64,000 bases of DNA from Alopecurus myosuroides. Lineage: Eukaryota > Streptophyta > Magnoliopsida > Poales > Poaceae. This document shows, piece after piece, positions 1 to 12,382 of this stretch. Location: the NCBI GenBank assembly GCA_028641055.1, contig CM054060.1, forward strand, positions 241,332,833 to 241,396,832, read 5' to 3'. The notes below the pieces were generated by a model that searched no databases, was not told the origin of the DNA, and saw nothing but the letters and a program-made list of their open reading frames with translations. Position 1 is the first letter of the stretch. Every line of letters starts with the position of its first letter. A program made the position numbers and the translations under genes.

Positions 1-59
1 TGGATGTACATATCTCCGGTTCCCTGGTGGTACTGTAGTTGTGATCAAATAGCTTTGTA

Positions 60-1011
60 GATGTTGTTGTAGAAAGTTACCGCAAGCATAGTTTCCAATG
101 ATTTTCACAACTCCAGTTACACAAGGGGAGAATAAAGTTGAGAAACATAATAAACACCTAGTCTATCCTTAATTTGCCAAATAAAAAGAATAGGGCCGCC
201 TTCCAATAAGTAGTGGCCTAATACACAAGGAACCGAGGCACCTATAAAAATATTGCACAGTAAATAAGAAGTTAGGAAACACAAACATAACAAGGAGTAA
301 CAAATACAGAGTAATGGAATGAGCTTGAGAAGACATAAATATGCTTACCCATCTTTTATTTGCCAAAATGATTTGCTTCACTGTGTCCAGGAATATTTGA
401 CCAGTTCGTGCAGGCATGCACATCCTCTCTGACCATTTATCATCCTTATGGCATTCTCCTCGGGACGAAATAATAAGACATAATCGTCAGTTTTCCTATA
501 TGCTTTTAGGCCCTCTAACAACCCCTACCTGCCAAAATAACCATTGTGTAAGCGCACACGATACTCAAAATTATATAATTCACATGTCATTATTGTGATA
601 AAATTTCTAATCACGGATATGAAGCATTTCTTCTTTGGAGAATTTTCCATCTGGTACATCAAATCAGTATTGACAAGGCCAAAGCCGAGGTTTCCCCTGT
701 CCTAGTCTGCGACCCAATGCAACCTTTTGGTTGTCGGCGTATTCTATTTCTACCCTTAAAAGCACCAGAAAAATGTATGGCATCTGATGAGATATAGCAG
801 TACCATATGGCTTGTTCATTCAGTCTTCAAACGAACCGAGTTCTGAAGTTCTAAACACTGTAAAAGTTGGTTTGGAGATTAATCCATGGAAATATAACAT
901 TGCAGAAAGTTACCGAGGCATGGTTCCAATGGTTTTCACGCCTCCAGTTCCACAAAGGGCAGCACGGCAAAAGTTATCTCCGACAATCAAATTAATAGGA
1001 GCTAAGCCTTC
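60..1011 (-). pseudogene. Branched-chain amino acid aminotransferase (BCAT) pseudogene, fragmented, introns retained
   Basis: BCAT is a PLP-dependent class IV aminotransferase that interconverts branched-chain amino acids and their 2-oxo acids, often in plastids or mitochondria. Conceptual minus-strand exons match the plant family in order. About 690-617 reads LGFGLVNTDLMYQM. 528-349 contains EGLKAYRKTDDYVLLFRPEE and, after a frameshift, ERMCMP and VKQIILANKRW, ending at a GTAAGC donor. 241 to about 185 reads IRPLLIG. About 135-70 holds a damaged GVVKIIGNYA. A second, better copy of the last exon lies upstream at 1011-914 (EGLAPINLIV, GTGGVKTIG) with a CTACAG acceptor and GTAACT donor. Splice sites show it is not a processed copy. 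A 1-nt loss near residue NGQ/ERMCMP, missing exon parts and the out-of-order duplicate mark it as dead. The gene may continue left of the window. Confidence 0.8.
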
Positions 1012-1835
1012 CTGTAGAATGAAGTTGATACATAATCAACACCTAGTCCTGCAAAGAGCATCTACACACCAGGAATGTAACAGCCTCTGCATCGGACAGT
1101 GAAACAACTCATAATGCTTTTAGTGCGATACCTTACAGTAGTCCGGCCCTGCCTTTGGGTGTCATGGCGGGCGAGGACATAGAAGAGAGAGCCCACAGTG
1201 CATGCCGTCGCCATCCACAAGTAGGCCGCAACGTCCCGACGTCATGTACGCGCCTGCACATATACATACATCCATCAGCCAAACGAACCAAATCAAATCG
1301 GAGAAGAAAATAGAGATCGATTTAAATCGCACATACATGCACGGTACTTAAAGAGCATGGCGAGGGTCAGGTGAGGTCGAGGAGGGAGAAGCGGAAGTGG
1401 AACCCGTGGCTAGATCGAGGAGGGAGGAGAGGATGCACGTCGTGGGGGCCGCAAAGGAGGCTGGAGATCGAAGAGGACGACCAGCAGAATCTCTCCGCCG
1501 CGGACACGCGTGCGGCCGCCGCAACCACCACTAACAGCACAAGAGCCCGCGCGCCAGCACATAGCCGCTCAGTTGTCGGGTGCCCTCGTGAAGACGCCGA
1601 TGTCAGAGTTTGGGCGCGGCGGCGGTTCTCAGCCTCGCGACCTCCTCATCACGGGGCTAGGGAAGATGAGAGAGATCGAGGGAGGTGAGTGGGCGGCGGC
1701 AATAGAGTAGTCAACTCTGACAGTTTGACGATAGAATTGATTTCCTGTCATTGATTTTCGGTAATTTCGGTAATAAATTCCATTGACGGTTGACGACGGG
1801 ACGCGGTAGTCTTGACGACAGGATTTCTCGCTTAA
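1012..1835. other. Unassigned flank, GC-rich from about 1370 to 1720
   Basis: No gene could be supported. The GC-rich, CpG-rich block at 1370-1720 has overlapping open frames on both strands without recognisable domains. It could be a relic of a promoter or first exon of the BCAT copy, which is transcribed away from it, but nothing proves this. 1720-1835 contains no recognised feature. Confidence 0.4.
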
Positions 1836-1858
1836 GGGCCTCTTTGATTCATAGGAAT
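1836..1858. mobile_element. End of a Tourist-like MITE, truncated
   Basis: GGGCCTCTTTGATTC directly after CTTAA looks like a grass Tourist/PIF-Harbinger MITE terminus with its TTA/TAA target preference. After about 23 bp it passes straight into the internal region of element C, so the rest of the MITE and the left end of C are gone. Recognition rests on the terminal motif only. Confidence 0.4.
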
Positions 1859-2569
1859 GGGAGAGGTTTTGCATCGAGGGTGTATAGCTGGATAGAATTT
1901 GATTCATTTGGAGAATAGACTATCTGGAATGTGGTGCTTCAGGAATGCTTCCTCGAAACAACCCCAGGTGATAGGAATGCCAGCTCTCATAGCCTGGTAG
2001 TTTTCGAAACAACAACAACCTTTCTGGCCAGATAGACTTGATATTTGGGAAGTTTTGATTAGACGCCGGTAGAAGAACTGAAATGGAAAACAACAACAAG
2101 ATTTCAACGGACGAAAAGGATGTTGAGAAGAACAGGATATCAACATCGGGGAAAACGAGAACAAAACTCTTGAGGTACTACGGAAAACCCATCCGGGCTT
2201 CTAAAGGATCAATATCTACTGCTTAAGGAATAGAGGATCTGCTTCCGGGGCTTACACGCCTCCGTTCTCAATCATGAGTAGGCAACATGATAAATCATGT
2301 CACAACCACCTCCATTCCTATGGTCTAGTAGATATAACTATCCTAGAGAAACCAGGATCCGTGAAATCCTAACTTGAAAGTTTAGATGAGAAGGGAAAAC
2401 AACGTTGCACTTCCTTACCAGAAAAGGGAGGGTGGGCGGGGAAAGAAGAAAAAGAACAGAATTCCTACTCTCACGTTTCATTTTTCCTATATAGCTACAA
2501 AATAATTTTCTAGACTCAACTGCGACCAGTAAAAAGGGATCCTACAGGCAGACAGGCTCTGATACCATT
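1859..2569 (-). mobile_element. Element C internal region, copy 1 (left-truncated)
   Basis: This is the 5' part of the C internal region read on the minus strand. It starts with a primer-binding site complementary to initiator Met tRNA (TGGTATCAGAGC, about 2567-2556) and runs through leader and gag remnants to the fused pol remnant. It is nearly identical to 23592-24302: about four substitutions in 711 bp by eye. Against element A, sequence equivalent to about 29240-30580 and 30660-31679 is missing, so it encodes no protein. It stops abruptly at 1859, where copy 2 continues into the deleted pol segment and polypurine tract. Confidence 0.85.
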
Positions 2570-2592
2570 TGTCGCACCCGGACTTCTAAAGG

Positions 2593-2597
2593 ATACT
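2593..2597. repeat. Target-site duplication ATACT of element B (left)
   Basis: ATACT directly precedes the B 5' LTR and recurs at 18459-18463 after the 3' LTR. The same pentamer flanks the B solo LTR at 24326-24330 and 44911-44915. Both are in the same sequence context of the C LTR. Confidence 0.95.
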
Positions 2598-5500
2598 TGT
2601 CACATCCCAATTTTGGAATACCTGATAACACAGTTGTTTTGCTAATTGCTTGACAATTAAACTTTGGTTGTGTTTGTTTGAGTGCAACTAAACAAACTAA
2701 TTATATGAACTTACATGGCTAAGCAATTGAACCAAAAATATTCAACATATTGTTCCAATGACTTTGGCAATATTTTTTAAAGTAAATATTGATCAAAGAG
2801 TTTTCCAAAAACTATCTTATGAATCTCTACTTGTTGAATATTATTCCAAGGCCTAAATTAAGAAAGATGAAACACTTAATAAATTTCCCTAAAAGATTAT
2901 CAGAAAAAGAGGCATTCTTAGATGCTTCACCAAAATCTTATCAAATGTTTTTCCAACCTTACCAGCTTAAAAACAAAAGTATTGGAGAGCATTGACTTGC
3001 TATCTCTAGTCATATAAATATTTTGGCAAAGCATTGCTAAAGAAAAGCCAAGTGCTTTATTAAATAGAAATTCCAATATTTCTAGAAGCAGAAAACTCAA
3101 ACAAGTTACTTTTGGAAACTTTCATCAAATGATCTGAAATTAATACCAGTGCTTCCTTATATCAAATAAGGAACACACACAAGAGGAGACCAAAAATTGA
3201 ATCCATTAAAGTCCTGAAAACATGGTTTTTCTCCACAGCAACAATTGGAATTTTGAACAAGTTTGTTCTACAAACTTTTTCAAAATGACATGAAATAAAT
3301 GCCACATGCTCTATATCATAAATAAGGATGAAAACCAAAAGGGCACAAGTTTTTGAATAATTTAAGTTGCCAAAAACCCCTGTTTTCTTGACAGCACCTT
3401 TTTGGAATTTGAACAAGTTTGTTCTATGAGGTAACACTAAATTACTTGAATTTTCTATCACATAAGAAACACATCAAATAAGGAATGTGTGCCAAAAATT
3501 ATCATTTTTGGAAACTCCTAAGTAGTCAAATAAATTCAATGTCCATTTATGTAAGAATTCAAATTTGAACAACTTTGAATTATGAAGTTTATCTAATTGA
3601 GCCAATTTTCACATATGTTGTGCATCTCAACAAATAAGAATTTTGGGAAAAAAGGATTTCAATTTTTGACTTTGTTTGATTGGTGAAAACAGCCTTTTTC
3701 AGAGAGAAAAGGACCTTGTTGTAAATTGCTAGGGACCAATTTGTAAGCTGAGTCACACACCTTCTTCTTCCTCTAGCTCTCTGTAGCAGCAGTGCACCTA
3801 GGCCATGGCTTTGATTAGAAGGTATCGAGGGGGATAAGAGGCCCCCCATGTGCCTTGTCTGCTCCTTGCCCCCTCTATCTCCCCCCCACTCGAGCTCTCT
3901 CTCTCTCTCTCAAGAAAAGGCCCAAAACCGAAACCCTAGTCTATGGCTGCCGTCGATTTGGCCACTGGGGAGCTCTCCGCCGGTCGCCGTGGTTCCCTAC
4001 CTCTTCGCCTTGCCGTGGTAGACCTCCCTGCAGAAGGAATCGTGGAGGGAAGCCGCGTGGAGCCCGCGCCATCAAGTTCTTCTTCGGCTCCGGGAGAACT
4101 CCGGCGAGCCATCCCCGCGCCCTCGAGCCTTCTCCGACCTCACCGAGTGGTCCAACGTGCTCATGGTGAGGATGCGCTCCTCCGCCGCCCTTTTCCCCCT
4201 CCCTCTCCCTCCGAATCGTGGCCGCGCCATGGTCATCGTCCGGCCGCCGCCGCGCGCCGTTGCCGCCGCTCTCCGACTCCCTCCCAGGAAACGAGAGCGG
4301 GCGTAGATGGTTCCCCGTACCGTAGGAATCACGTAGAAGTTTTTATTTCACGTTTTGGTGGCCGTTTGCGTCGGATGCGTGCTCGCCGGAGCAGTCCCGC
4401 CGGCGGGTGACGCGCGCATGACGCAGCGCTGGCGTCATCTCCCTTGACCCCGCGCGCTGTGGGTCAAACTGGCCCGTGGGACCTCGCTGTGCCGCGTGGC
4501 TGCCCCCGTGGCGCCCTGGCCCGCGAGTCAGCCTCGCTGGCTAGATCTTCCGCGGTGGAAAAAGATCCAGGCCGGCCCAGATTCAGATCTGGCCCAACTC
4601 TAGTTCTTTTTCCTTTTAATTTTTTTTACAGAATGTTGCATGTTTACTTTAGGGCTTAAAAACCTACCTAAAAGATGAATTTGACCAAGAAAAAATTCAC
4701 AGATGTAAACCAACAAAATCTAAACCATATCCAATTTGTAGATCTACATTTGGACGAGTATTTTAGTAATGAAAAATGTTTTGGCAACAGGTACTAGAAA
4801 CACCAAAATGAGCACCATTTTTATTTCACAACTCAGAATGAAGTGAGGACAATTGCATTGGAAAGCCCTTGAAATTTCCTAACAGGAGCAATTAACCTTG
4901 CTTCCAAATTCCTAGTATTTTTGAAATGGCATGCAAATTGGTAAAACACCAGTGAGAACTTTGGTGATTTTTATAAATTAATTAAAGATGATTTTTTATG
5001 CAAACTCAATTGTATGGTCTTGTATATGTTTACGGATATCCAAAACTAGAAGGGTTTAATTTTTAGAGCATCCTACAAAATTTGGTGGACAGATCTGTAT
5101 ATTGCTTGTTTCTTCCATTTTGGCATTTTAGTTAATTAAATTGTGTGAATATATTTTTGTGTTGCAATATTGTTTTCTAGCATGTATAAGTTGTGTGAAC
5201 CTGTTTTCTAAGTGTTACTTAACTATTTTAGCATGTTAGATTGTGTGGACTTGAGTTGAGAAGAAATATGATTTATGGGAATAGAATATGTTTTACCTCT
5301 AGTTATTACTTGCATAGAATTTTTGATTGATTAAATTGTGTGCAAGTGATTGAATTGTTGTGTTGAGATATTATATCCAGTACCATGTTGGTACTTATAT
5401 TGTGTTGTTATCACCTCTGCTATAGTGCATTTTATTTGGTAGAAAAGCATGAGTAGCTTTGTCATAACTATGAGGATGTTTGGAAAAATTCTCTCATGTG

Positions 5501-8500
5501 TAGAATTTTTAGCACAATATTTGTGGTCGAGTAGCCACATGTTTTTATGTTGTATTCATAGGACCAGTAGCATTTTGATAAGGTTGTTATGAGTACTTGA
5601 CCCCTAAAGTTTTCACATGTGTGAAAACAATAGCATGAGTATCATTACCTTGCTTGTTTTTAGCACCCTATTATTTTCTACTAGTATGGTTATTGCACTA
5701 GATGCTAGTTTAGGTTTTTGCTAATTTTTGTCAAGTATGACCAGAGGCTTTGTGACCTCTTAATGCTTTGTTATGCTAGTGTAACACCCACTGGTGTCAT
5801 TGCATTTTTGGTGGAAACATTATTTCCCCCACACTAGATGCATTTCTTTTATATAGTTCTATAACTAATGAGTGCCTAGTATTTTTTGCTTTGGGAAGTT
5901 TGTGCTAAACAAAAATGGGTATGCTTCTGTTTGTAAGTGGTTGTAATCATGTGTGGCTTTCTAGGAAAATATACATTCTTGAAGGGTTGTTTGATTCCTC
6001 TAGTAATGCCCTTTTTATTACTACTAGTATGTAGGAGTTGCCCTGCAAATTGATGCATTGTTTTATCAAATGGGATATTTTTGTTATAGCAAGTATAGAT
6101 ATTTTTCACTACTGTTTTTTGTGACATGGACCCTCTGGTTGTATTTCAATTACTTTATTGAAATGCATCCATTGATTCTTCATGTTTAAGTAGTACTAGT
6201 TTCCTTTGCAGTTGTTGTGTTAAATTATTTTTCCTGCCAACTTGTGTTTGGTAGATATTTGTGTATCCTTGCATAAGGACATGTTTTCATTCCCATTATG
6301 ATAACATGGTTCCTTGTTTGCATTTTAGTACTTTACTTATTATTCTTGCTTGCATAGCAAACTTTTAGTAGAAACATGTCTATAGGATTCCTCCTTTTTA
6401 GTCATTGTTTCTATTGTTCTCACTATGAGAAATTGTGTGTTTTGTGGTGAGTCTATTTCCTTGTTGCGCTTATGTAGGCTCACTGATTTGTAAAAGTAAC
6501 TTTTGCAAATCATGTGTCTTATTTATTCTTGATGTGAATTTAGACTTAGTAAGATAGCTACCTTTTTCTTTTTGTGGTTTGGTTGATAGACCATTGCCAT
6601 AAGAATTATTGTGCATGTTTGTATATACTCTTAGTAGTCTCACCCTTGTGAAACTAAGTTTATTTTGGGTTTATTAATATCTTGGTATGAGAGTGGCACA
6701 CCCACTGAATCCATGATATTGAGGTTGTGAGATTGTTCCTCCAACCTTAAGTTGTCTTATTAAATGGCATTTCTGCCAAGTGTGTTTGTTTGATTGTTTG
6801 CCTAAGTTAATAATTGTGAGATTGGCTATTATTAGATTTCCTTGCTGTATGTATTGTTATGTATGGTTGCTTGTCTTGATTGGTTCTGGATGTGTGTCCT
6901 TTATTCTCTTTACGACGTTAGAAAACGAAGAGGAAGGAAGTGTCGGGAAGCGGTGTTTCAAGTTCCAGTCACTCCAAAACCAGGGACACAAGGAGATACC
7001 AGGCAAGCCATCCTGATGCTTGCTGATACAATACTTATCATTATCTATCATGCATGTTTTACCTCTGAAGTTTTACAAAAACTTGATTATCAAAACTATT
7101 TTTTTATGTGGAAATTACTACTATACTACTATATAGGTTACTATCATGCCAGTAGTTAAACTTGGTAATACCAAGCCCATAAGCCACCACATGGTATTTA
7201 TTACCATCAAATATACTAGTCCCTAAGTGGACACCCTAAAATTGTGATTCTACAAAACAAAGGCTTTACGGAAAAACCCGGAGAAAAGGCAGATCCTTGT
7301 TCTCCGGAGGAATGTGGAAGTGGTCATTTTTGAGAAAGTGGTGTTTTAAAAAATGACACATAACCTAGTCTTCGCCGGACAACCTTTACCGTACTGCCAC
7401 CCTACCCCAACATGGGCAAGGGGCTTAACTTGAAGTTTGTTCTTATTAGTGTGTGCTATCTCAATGTGCTATAGGGGATGCGATCCTCTGAACCGAATGT
7501 CGTGGAGACATATAAAGTGTGGGATTAATTTTCCCTCCGGATGCATCAGTTGAGGCATCCTGGCTTGGCGGGGATTAGCTCGGTGCCGGGGATGTCGTAA
7601 AACTCAACTGAGAGATAAGCATATACTAGCTTGAACATAGTGGATGGTTATGATTAGATACCTGATGTTTACATACTGTTGTTACAGTCCGTGATTGTTC
7701 ACGGGAGGTGTACTGGATCTGGTGGATGTGTACACCTCTGCAGAGTATAACTTTTTCGAAGAAGCCGCGTCCTCGGATATGGATAGTTGAATGGCCATGT
7801 AGCTAGCATTGTGTCAATGTTTTCAAAAAGGAAGTTTTTGAAAGGGAATTTTCTGAAAGGAAGTGTTGAACTTGTGAAGTTCGGAAAGGAAATGGAAACT
7901 TATACCGTGGAGGTATCGTCGATGATGAAAAGCCAGATGCTGTTATACAAAAACAAAATGTTTTGCAAAGAAAACCTTTTCTACTCTAAGCAAGAATTTT
8001 GGAAACTGATTCCAAGAAGTTTTGCAAAGAGAAAATATTCTTTAACAAAGCTTTACAAAACTCTTGTACATGTGATATCTACAAGAGAAATAAAACTATA
8101 TTATTTTTCTTCTGAAGTATCTTCTTCAACGAAGATACAGATTAACCTGACTGCAACTGTGGTGTCATCATATATGAACACCATTGATAGTGAACCCTAT
8201 TTACAGCCTACCTATTCCACCATATAAGCATAGTTGCATGTTTGGTAAGTGACATGATGGATGTCTTGCTGAGTACATTCAAATGTACTCATTATGGTTT
8301 CGCCCCTGGTATCTACTTGCCAGAATTTGAGAAGGAGCCTCCGAAGGATTTCTATGAAGAGAAGTACGGAGCTGACGGCTTTGCGAACTAGGATCGTCTC
8401 CGGGTCAGCAGCCTGTAGGTTAAGGCGTGACTTGGGCTCAACTACGTTGTGTTTTAATTGTCTTCCGCTGTGTTTAATTAAGTTGCCTGTCCTATGTGAC

Positions 8501-8670
8501 AGTTGTGTTCAACTTGATCATGTGATCATTTGTGTAATACCTTTATGTATTCGTGTAATGGATGATGTATTTCTGTGTGCCAATTGTGTATGTTGTTCAC
8601 GACTGATCTTTCTGGGATCGTGAATGTATGCATACGTAGGGTTTCAGACTGCCGGTCTGGGGTCCTTACA
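2598..8670 (+). repeat. Element B 5' LTR (6,073 bp)
   Basis: Almost identical in layout to 12385-18458 and to the solo LTR. From left to right: an AT-rich U3-like part; a CT microsatellite (about 3896-3911) before a GC-rich zone that starts with AAACCCTAGTC; a long AT/T-rich stretch; and a final 1.4 kb of mixed sequence. GTGTAATGGATGATG (8553-8567), about 160 bp after the terminal mini-exon, is shared in similar form by the A and C LTRs and is a plausible polyadenylation region. If so, most of the LTR is R and U5 is very short. Confidence 0.92.
3943..8391 (+). CDS. Putative three-exon gene contained in the B 5' LTR
   Basis: Predicted exons are 3943-4165 (ATG, MAAVDLATGEL; donor ATG|GTGAGG), 6922-7002 (acceptor ACGTTAG; 81 nt, NEEEGSVGKRC to KEIP; GC-type donor CAG|GCAAGC) and 8324-8391 (acceptor TTGCCAG; EFEKEPPKDFYEEKYG, stop TAG). 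Each intron is phase 1 and the frame stays open throughout, giving about 123 residues. The product starts Ala/Arg-rich and ends acidic; no known domain is visible. Corresponding exons occur in the LTRs of A, C and the right-flank element. The first exon is also open in the 3' LTR. The function is unknown, and no transcript evidence is available from sequence alone. Confidence 0.5.
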
Positions 8671-8674
8671 GAGT

Positions 8675-8686
8675 TGGTATCAGAGC
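8675..8686 (+). promoter_or_regulatory. Element B primer-binding site (initiator Met tRNA)
   Basis: TGGTATCAGAGC lies 4 nt after the LTR end GGGTCCTTACA. This is complementary to the 3' end of plant initiator Met tRNA, the usual minus-strand primer of gypsy elements. It fixes the 5' LTR boundary. Confidence 0.95.
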
Positions 8687-10249
8687 CATCCTGACCTTAG
8701 GAGACCTTAGTTCGCATGGACGTCAGATAGGAAAGAAAAGTATTTTTGAGTAAAAACCTATTTACTATCTAAATTATTTATATCTAAGGAAATTTTAGTA
8801 TATTTTCCCTCCTTCTGATCTTTTCAAAAGATTCTAAGTGCATATCAAGGGCGTCCTTGGACAGTGGTTCGAAGGGCGGGCCTTACCGAGTTGGTATCTC
8901 TCTTGGTTAAGAGTTTATTTCTTACTTGTTTGCAACTGCTCCGCTCTGTTTTTGAAACATCTCTCATTTTTGAAGTTTTCTGTCCAGAAAATAGTTGGGG
9001 TTTCAAAAACAAATTGTTGCATAGTTTTACCTCTCTCAGTTAAATGTTTTATCAAAACTCTACTTCTATTATCTTGTTTTCATACAAAAACTTGTATACT
9101 TGTCGATGTCCTGAGAAGACCAAAATAATTGCCTAGCTCTACAGTGATGATGGTCAGGAGTAGATATAGTTTTTCAGCCACTTCTAGGATTTTGGATTAG
9201 TCTAGTTTGGAGTAATTAAGCGATAACCCCATGAGTCGCCTCCCCCGACGTAGCTCCAATGGAGCCTTGCTTGTGTGTTATGGCTTGCATATGTGTGTCC
9301 GTAAGGCTTTGTGCTATTGCGTGGTGTAGAATTTGGTTCATCTAGGCTTCTATATGTTTGTGGGGTGCTCAAAATTTGCAAATTTGTGCTTGCCCCGCTC
9401 TTGTTTTTGAATCGCCTCTTGTCAAATTTTTGCAAGCAAAAATGTTTGTATAGCATTCAAAAACAAGAATTTGTTGCTTAGACTTATACTTGTTTCCGCT
9501 TCATAATGCGACCCGTCGTAAACCACCACCATCTCCCCCACAATTAATGAAAGCACCGTTGGGCCTATATAGAGGACCATCAAGCCACACGAGCTGCTAG
9601 CGTTGCTAACAATGCTGCACTCCAACAGATAAAGCTCCAACAACGACAACCCTCAAAGGAGAAAATGCGTGAAGAAAACCAACCACTACTGACCAAAACC
9701 TCTATGTTTGTATGTTTGCAAAAGACTCTTTTTGCCCTGTTGGCTAAATGTTGCACATTTTTTATGTTCCTTTTTAAAAGACCAAACAAGAGAAATACCC
9801 TTTTAAAAAGTTATATACCTCCCTCCTCTGGAGAAATGTGCAAAAGAAGTCTTCACATGCCATGATGCGCAACCCCCTCAAAAGCCAATCCGAAGAGCAC
9901 GAATCAATATCCGACGTATGACGCTAGTCGTATCTTGTCGGACAAACATGATTAAATAGAAAGCTAACAAGACTAACATGCTTGGTCTAATCTTAGGTTG
10001 ACACCTAACCAAAGCATGCAAACTACTGACAACTCTTTCTAAACCAAGGTATTAAGTGACTTACGACACCTTTTAATCTAGTTGGTAAAAAGGAGAAGTC
10101 ACGAGAAAATAAGATTATGACCTATTCGTTTACTAGTTAATAGGATATCGGGTGTATCTACTTTGGAAACCAAAATCTTAATAGACGTGGTAGGTACTAT
10201 GAAGTTGGGGGTTTAGAAATTAAGTGAACGATGGAATGGTTATGATAGA

Positions 10250-12100
10250 TCTAGGAAACAACAGTTTTCCTGTTTTTGTTTCTTTGTGTGCTCTTGATTG
10301 AAATGAATTTGTGTTTTATTCAATCGTGCTTCCTAACTTATATGGAGTTGTTAGGACTTGTTATTATGTTGTTCTCTTACAATAAATCTACCCTAGAAAG
10401 TGTGTGCATGATTGGAAACTCGAATGAAAATGAAATAGCATTTGTTACCTTCTAGTTTATTATTAGGAAGTATTGTGAGAGCTAGATCTGTGTATACTTT
10501 CTTAGTAGATTTTGTGCTATGTTTCTTGGAGTCCAGTACCATTTAGGTACTGATATTTTGATGCTTGTACCTATGTTAGCTTGCATGTCTCTTAATAGTA
10601 AAGCATGTGTAAGCATTGCTATCAATATGCACTAGTATGCTTCACTAGATTAAATAGCCTTATATTTTTATCTGGTATGCAAAGTTGTTCATGAGTAACC
10701 AGAGGCTTAGTACCTATTTTTACTTGGTATTAGTAGGCCATAGCACACTGGTCCCATTGCATTTTGGCTTGAGGATGAAAATCCCCAACCATACACATGT
10801 GTGAAAATAGCATGTTTCACTATGTGATGGATTTCTATTTTTCCACCATGGAAAATATAATTGTTTGTTTTCACTTATGCAAGTGAGAAGTTTATTTATT
10901 ATTAGTAAATACTAATATGTTTAGGTGTGATCCTTTTTTTAGCATAATATTCCTTAGGGGTATCATGTTAAGAAATATTTCACTATCGTGTGCTAAAATT
11001 AAATTGTTCGCAAATAAAATAAATTCCTCTTGGTTGGTAGATTGTTTGTGAATAATTCTAAATTGAGTGTATGGATTTTTGAAAAGCTTTAGATAACTTT
11101 TCATTAATTGCATAGCTACTGGTTGTGTGAGTTATACCTTGCTTGTTTGCTAGTAATTGTTTAAGAAAAACATAAATTGCTAGAATTAATTTATGCATGT
11201 TTAATAGTTGTTTCATGGGATTGTTTTGATGTTTGTGCTTACTAGCATGAGTAAGTTTTGTGTACTGTTATTAGGTACATTTATATTCATGACTTGCTTG
11301 TTTAAGTTTAAACATCATGATAGCATTGTTTGCTTCTCTAGAGTGAAACTAGTCTCACCACTAGAAAATGGTGAGTTTTGCTCTAGTATTACCCTCTTTT
11401 TATTTTATGAGTATATGTGTTGATATAGAATGTTTAGGAAGTTATTACTTCTGTTATCATGCCATGAATTATTTAGTTTCACGTTCTATGGTTATAGGAT
11501 ATGATTATCTCTTATAGCATGCTGGTGTAGATTTTTCATACTAGTATGTTATTTGTGCAGTCCGGTTTTTTTTATGCCTGTCTAATAGGAGTTTTATCTC
11601 GTGTGAATATGGTGTTTTAGGGTAACTTTATGATTGGATTCATTGTTTTTTAGCTACTGGTTGTTTGCTAATTGTTCATGATTGATGGATTCCAAAACCT
11701 CTAATAAACAATAACCTAGTGAATAAATAGTCTTTTCATCTGCGGTGTTGTTTGCTTGCTTATTGGATTTTGTTTAAATGTTTTACCTTAGAATGAGTTT
11801 ATACTGGTGTTATGATTGTGCTCAAGAGTATTTTATGAAACTAAAAACATCCAACTAAAATCATGAACATATTAAGTGATAGTTGCTTGTAGGGAGTAAC
11901 ATCCACTGCCGTGGGTATTTGTTCTGTCTGTTTGTTTTACCTTAGCAACCTAACCTTTGCACCCACAAGCTATATATTTTAGCTTCCTATATACCTTGTT
12001 ATGAGAGTGGTACACCACTCCATATGTGGTATGTAAGATGTGGGATATAGCTAAGAACTCATGTAATAATTGACGGTACGTTTCCAGGTAGTTCTGCACT
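10250..12100 (+). repeat. Diverged internal copy of an LTR segment inside element B
   Basis: Colinear landmarks match the B LTR stretch about 5100-6760. CCAGTACCATTTAGGTACT (about 10531) matches CCAGTACCATGTTGGTACT (about 5377). ACACATGTGTGAAAATAGCATG-type sequence near 10795 matches about 5617. CACTGGTCCCATTGCATTTTGG (about 10747) matches about 5789. TATGAGAGTGGTACACCACT (about 12000) matches about 6687. Similarity is patchy and far lower than between the LTRs, so this is an old capture or a relic of a related LTR. Confidence 0.6.
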
Positions 12101-12370
12101 AACCTTAATTTTGTAGTGACGTTATCAGAAATTTTAAAAATTGGCGGTTGAGTGAATTGATAATAAGAGATTTTCTGAAAGACGGGTGTTTGGATCTAAG
12201 GTTTTTAGTATGACACCCTACTCCCGTGAAAAGAATTTGCTAATTTAGGGAAGTGCCCCGCCTCCCAAGAAAAGTCAAAGGGGGGAAGCACCTGCACCTC
12301 AACACTAACATTGTGTTTGTTGGCCCTCCCTTAGTCCTCGCTTGCGAATCTCGGGGACGAGATTCTTTTT

Positions 12371-12382
12371 AAGGGGGGAAGA
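12371..12382 (+). promoter_or_regulatory. Element B polypurine tract
   Basis: AAGGGGGGAAGA, two bases before the 3' LTR start TGTCACATCCC. It primes plus-strand DNA synthesis. Confidence 0.93.
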
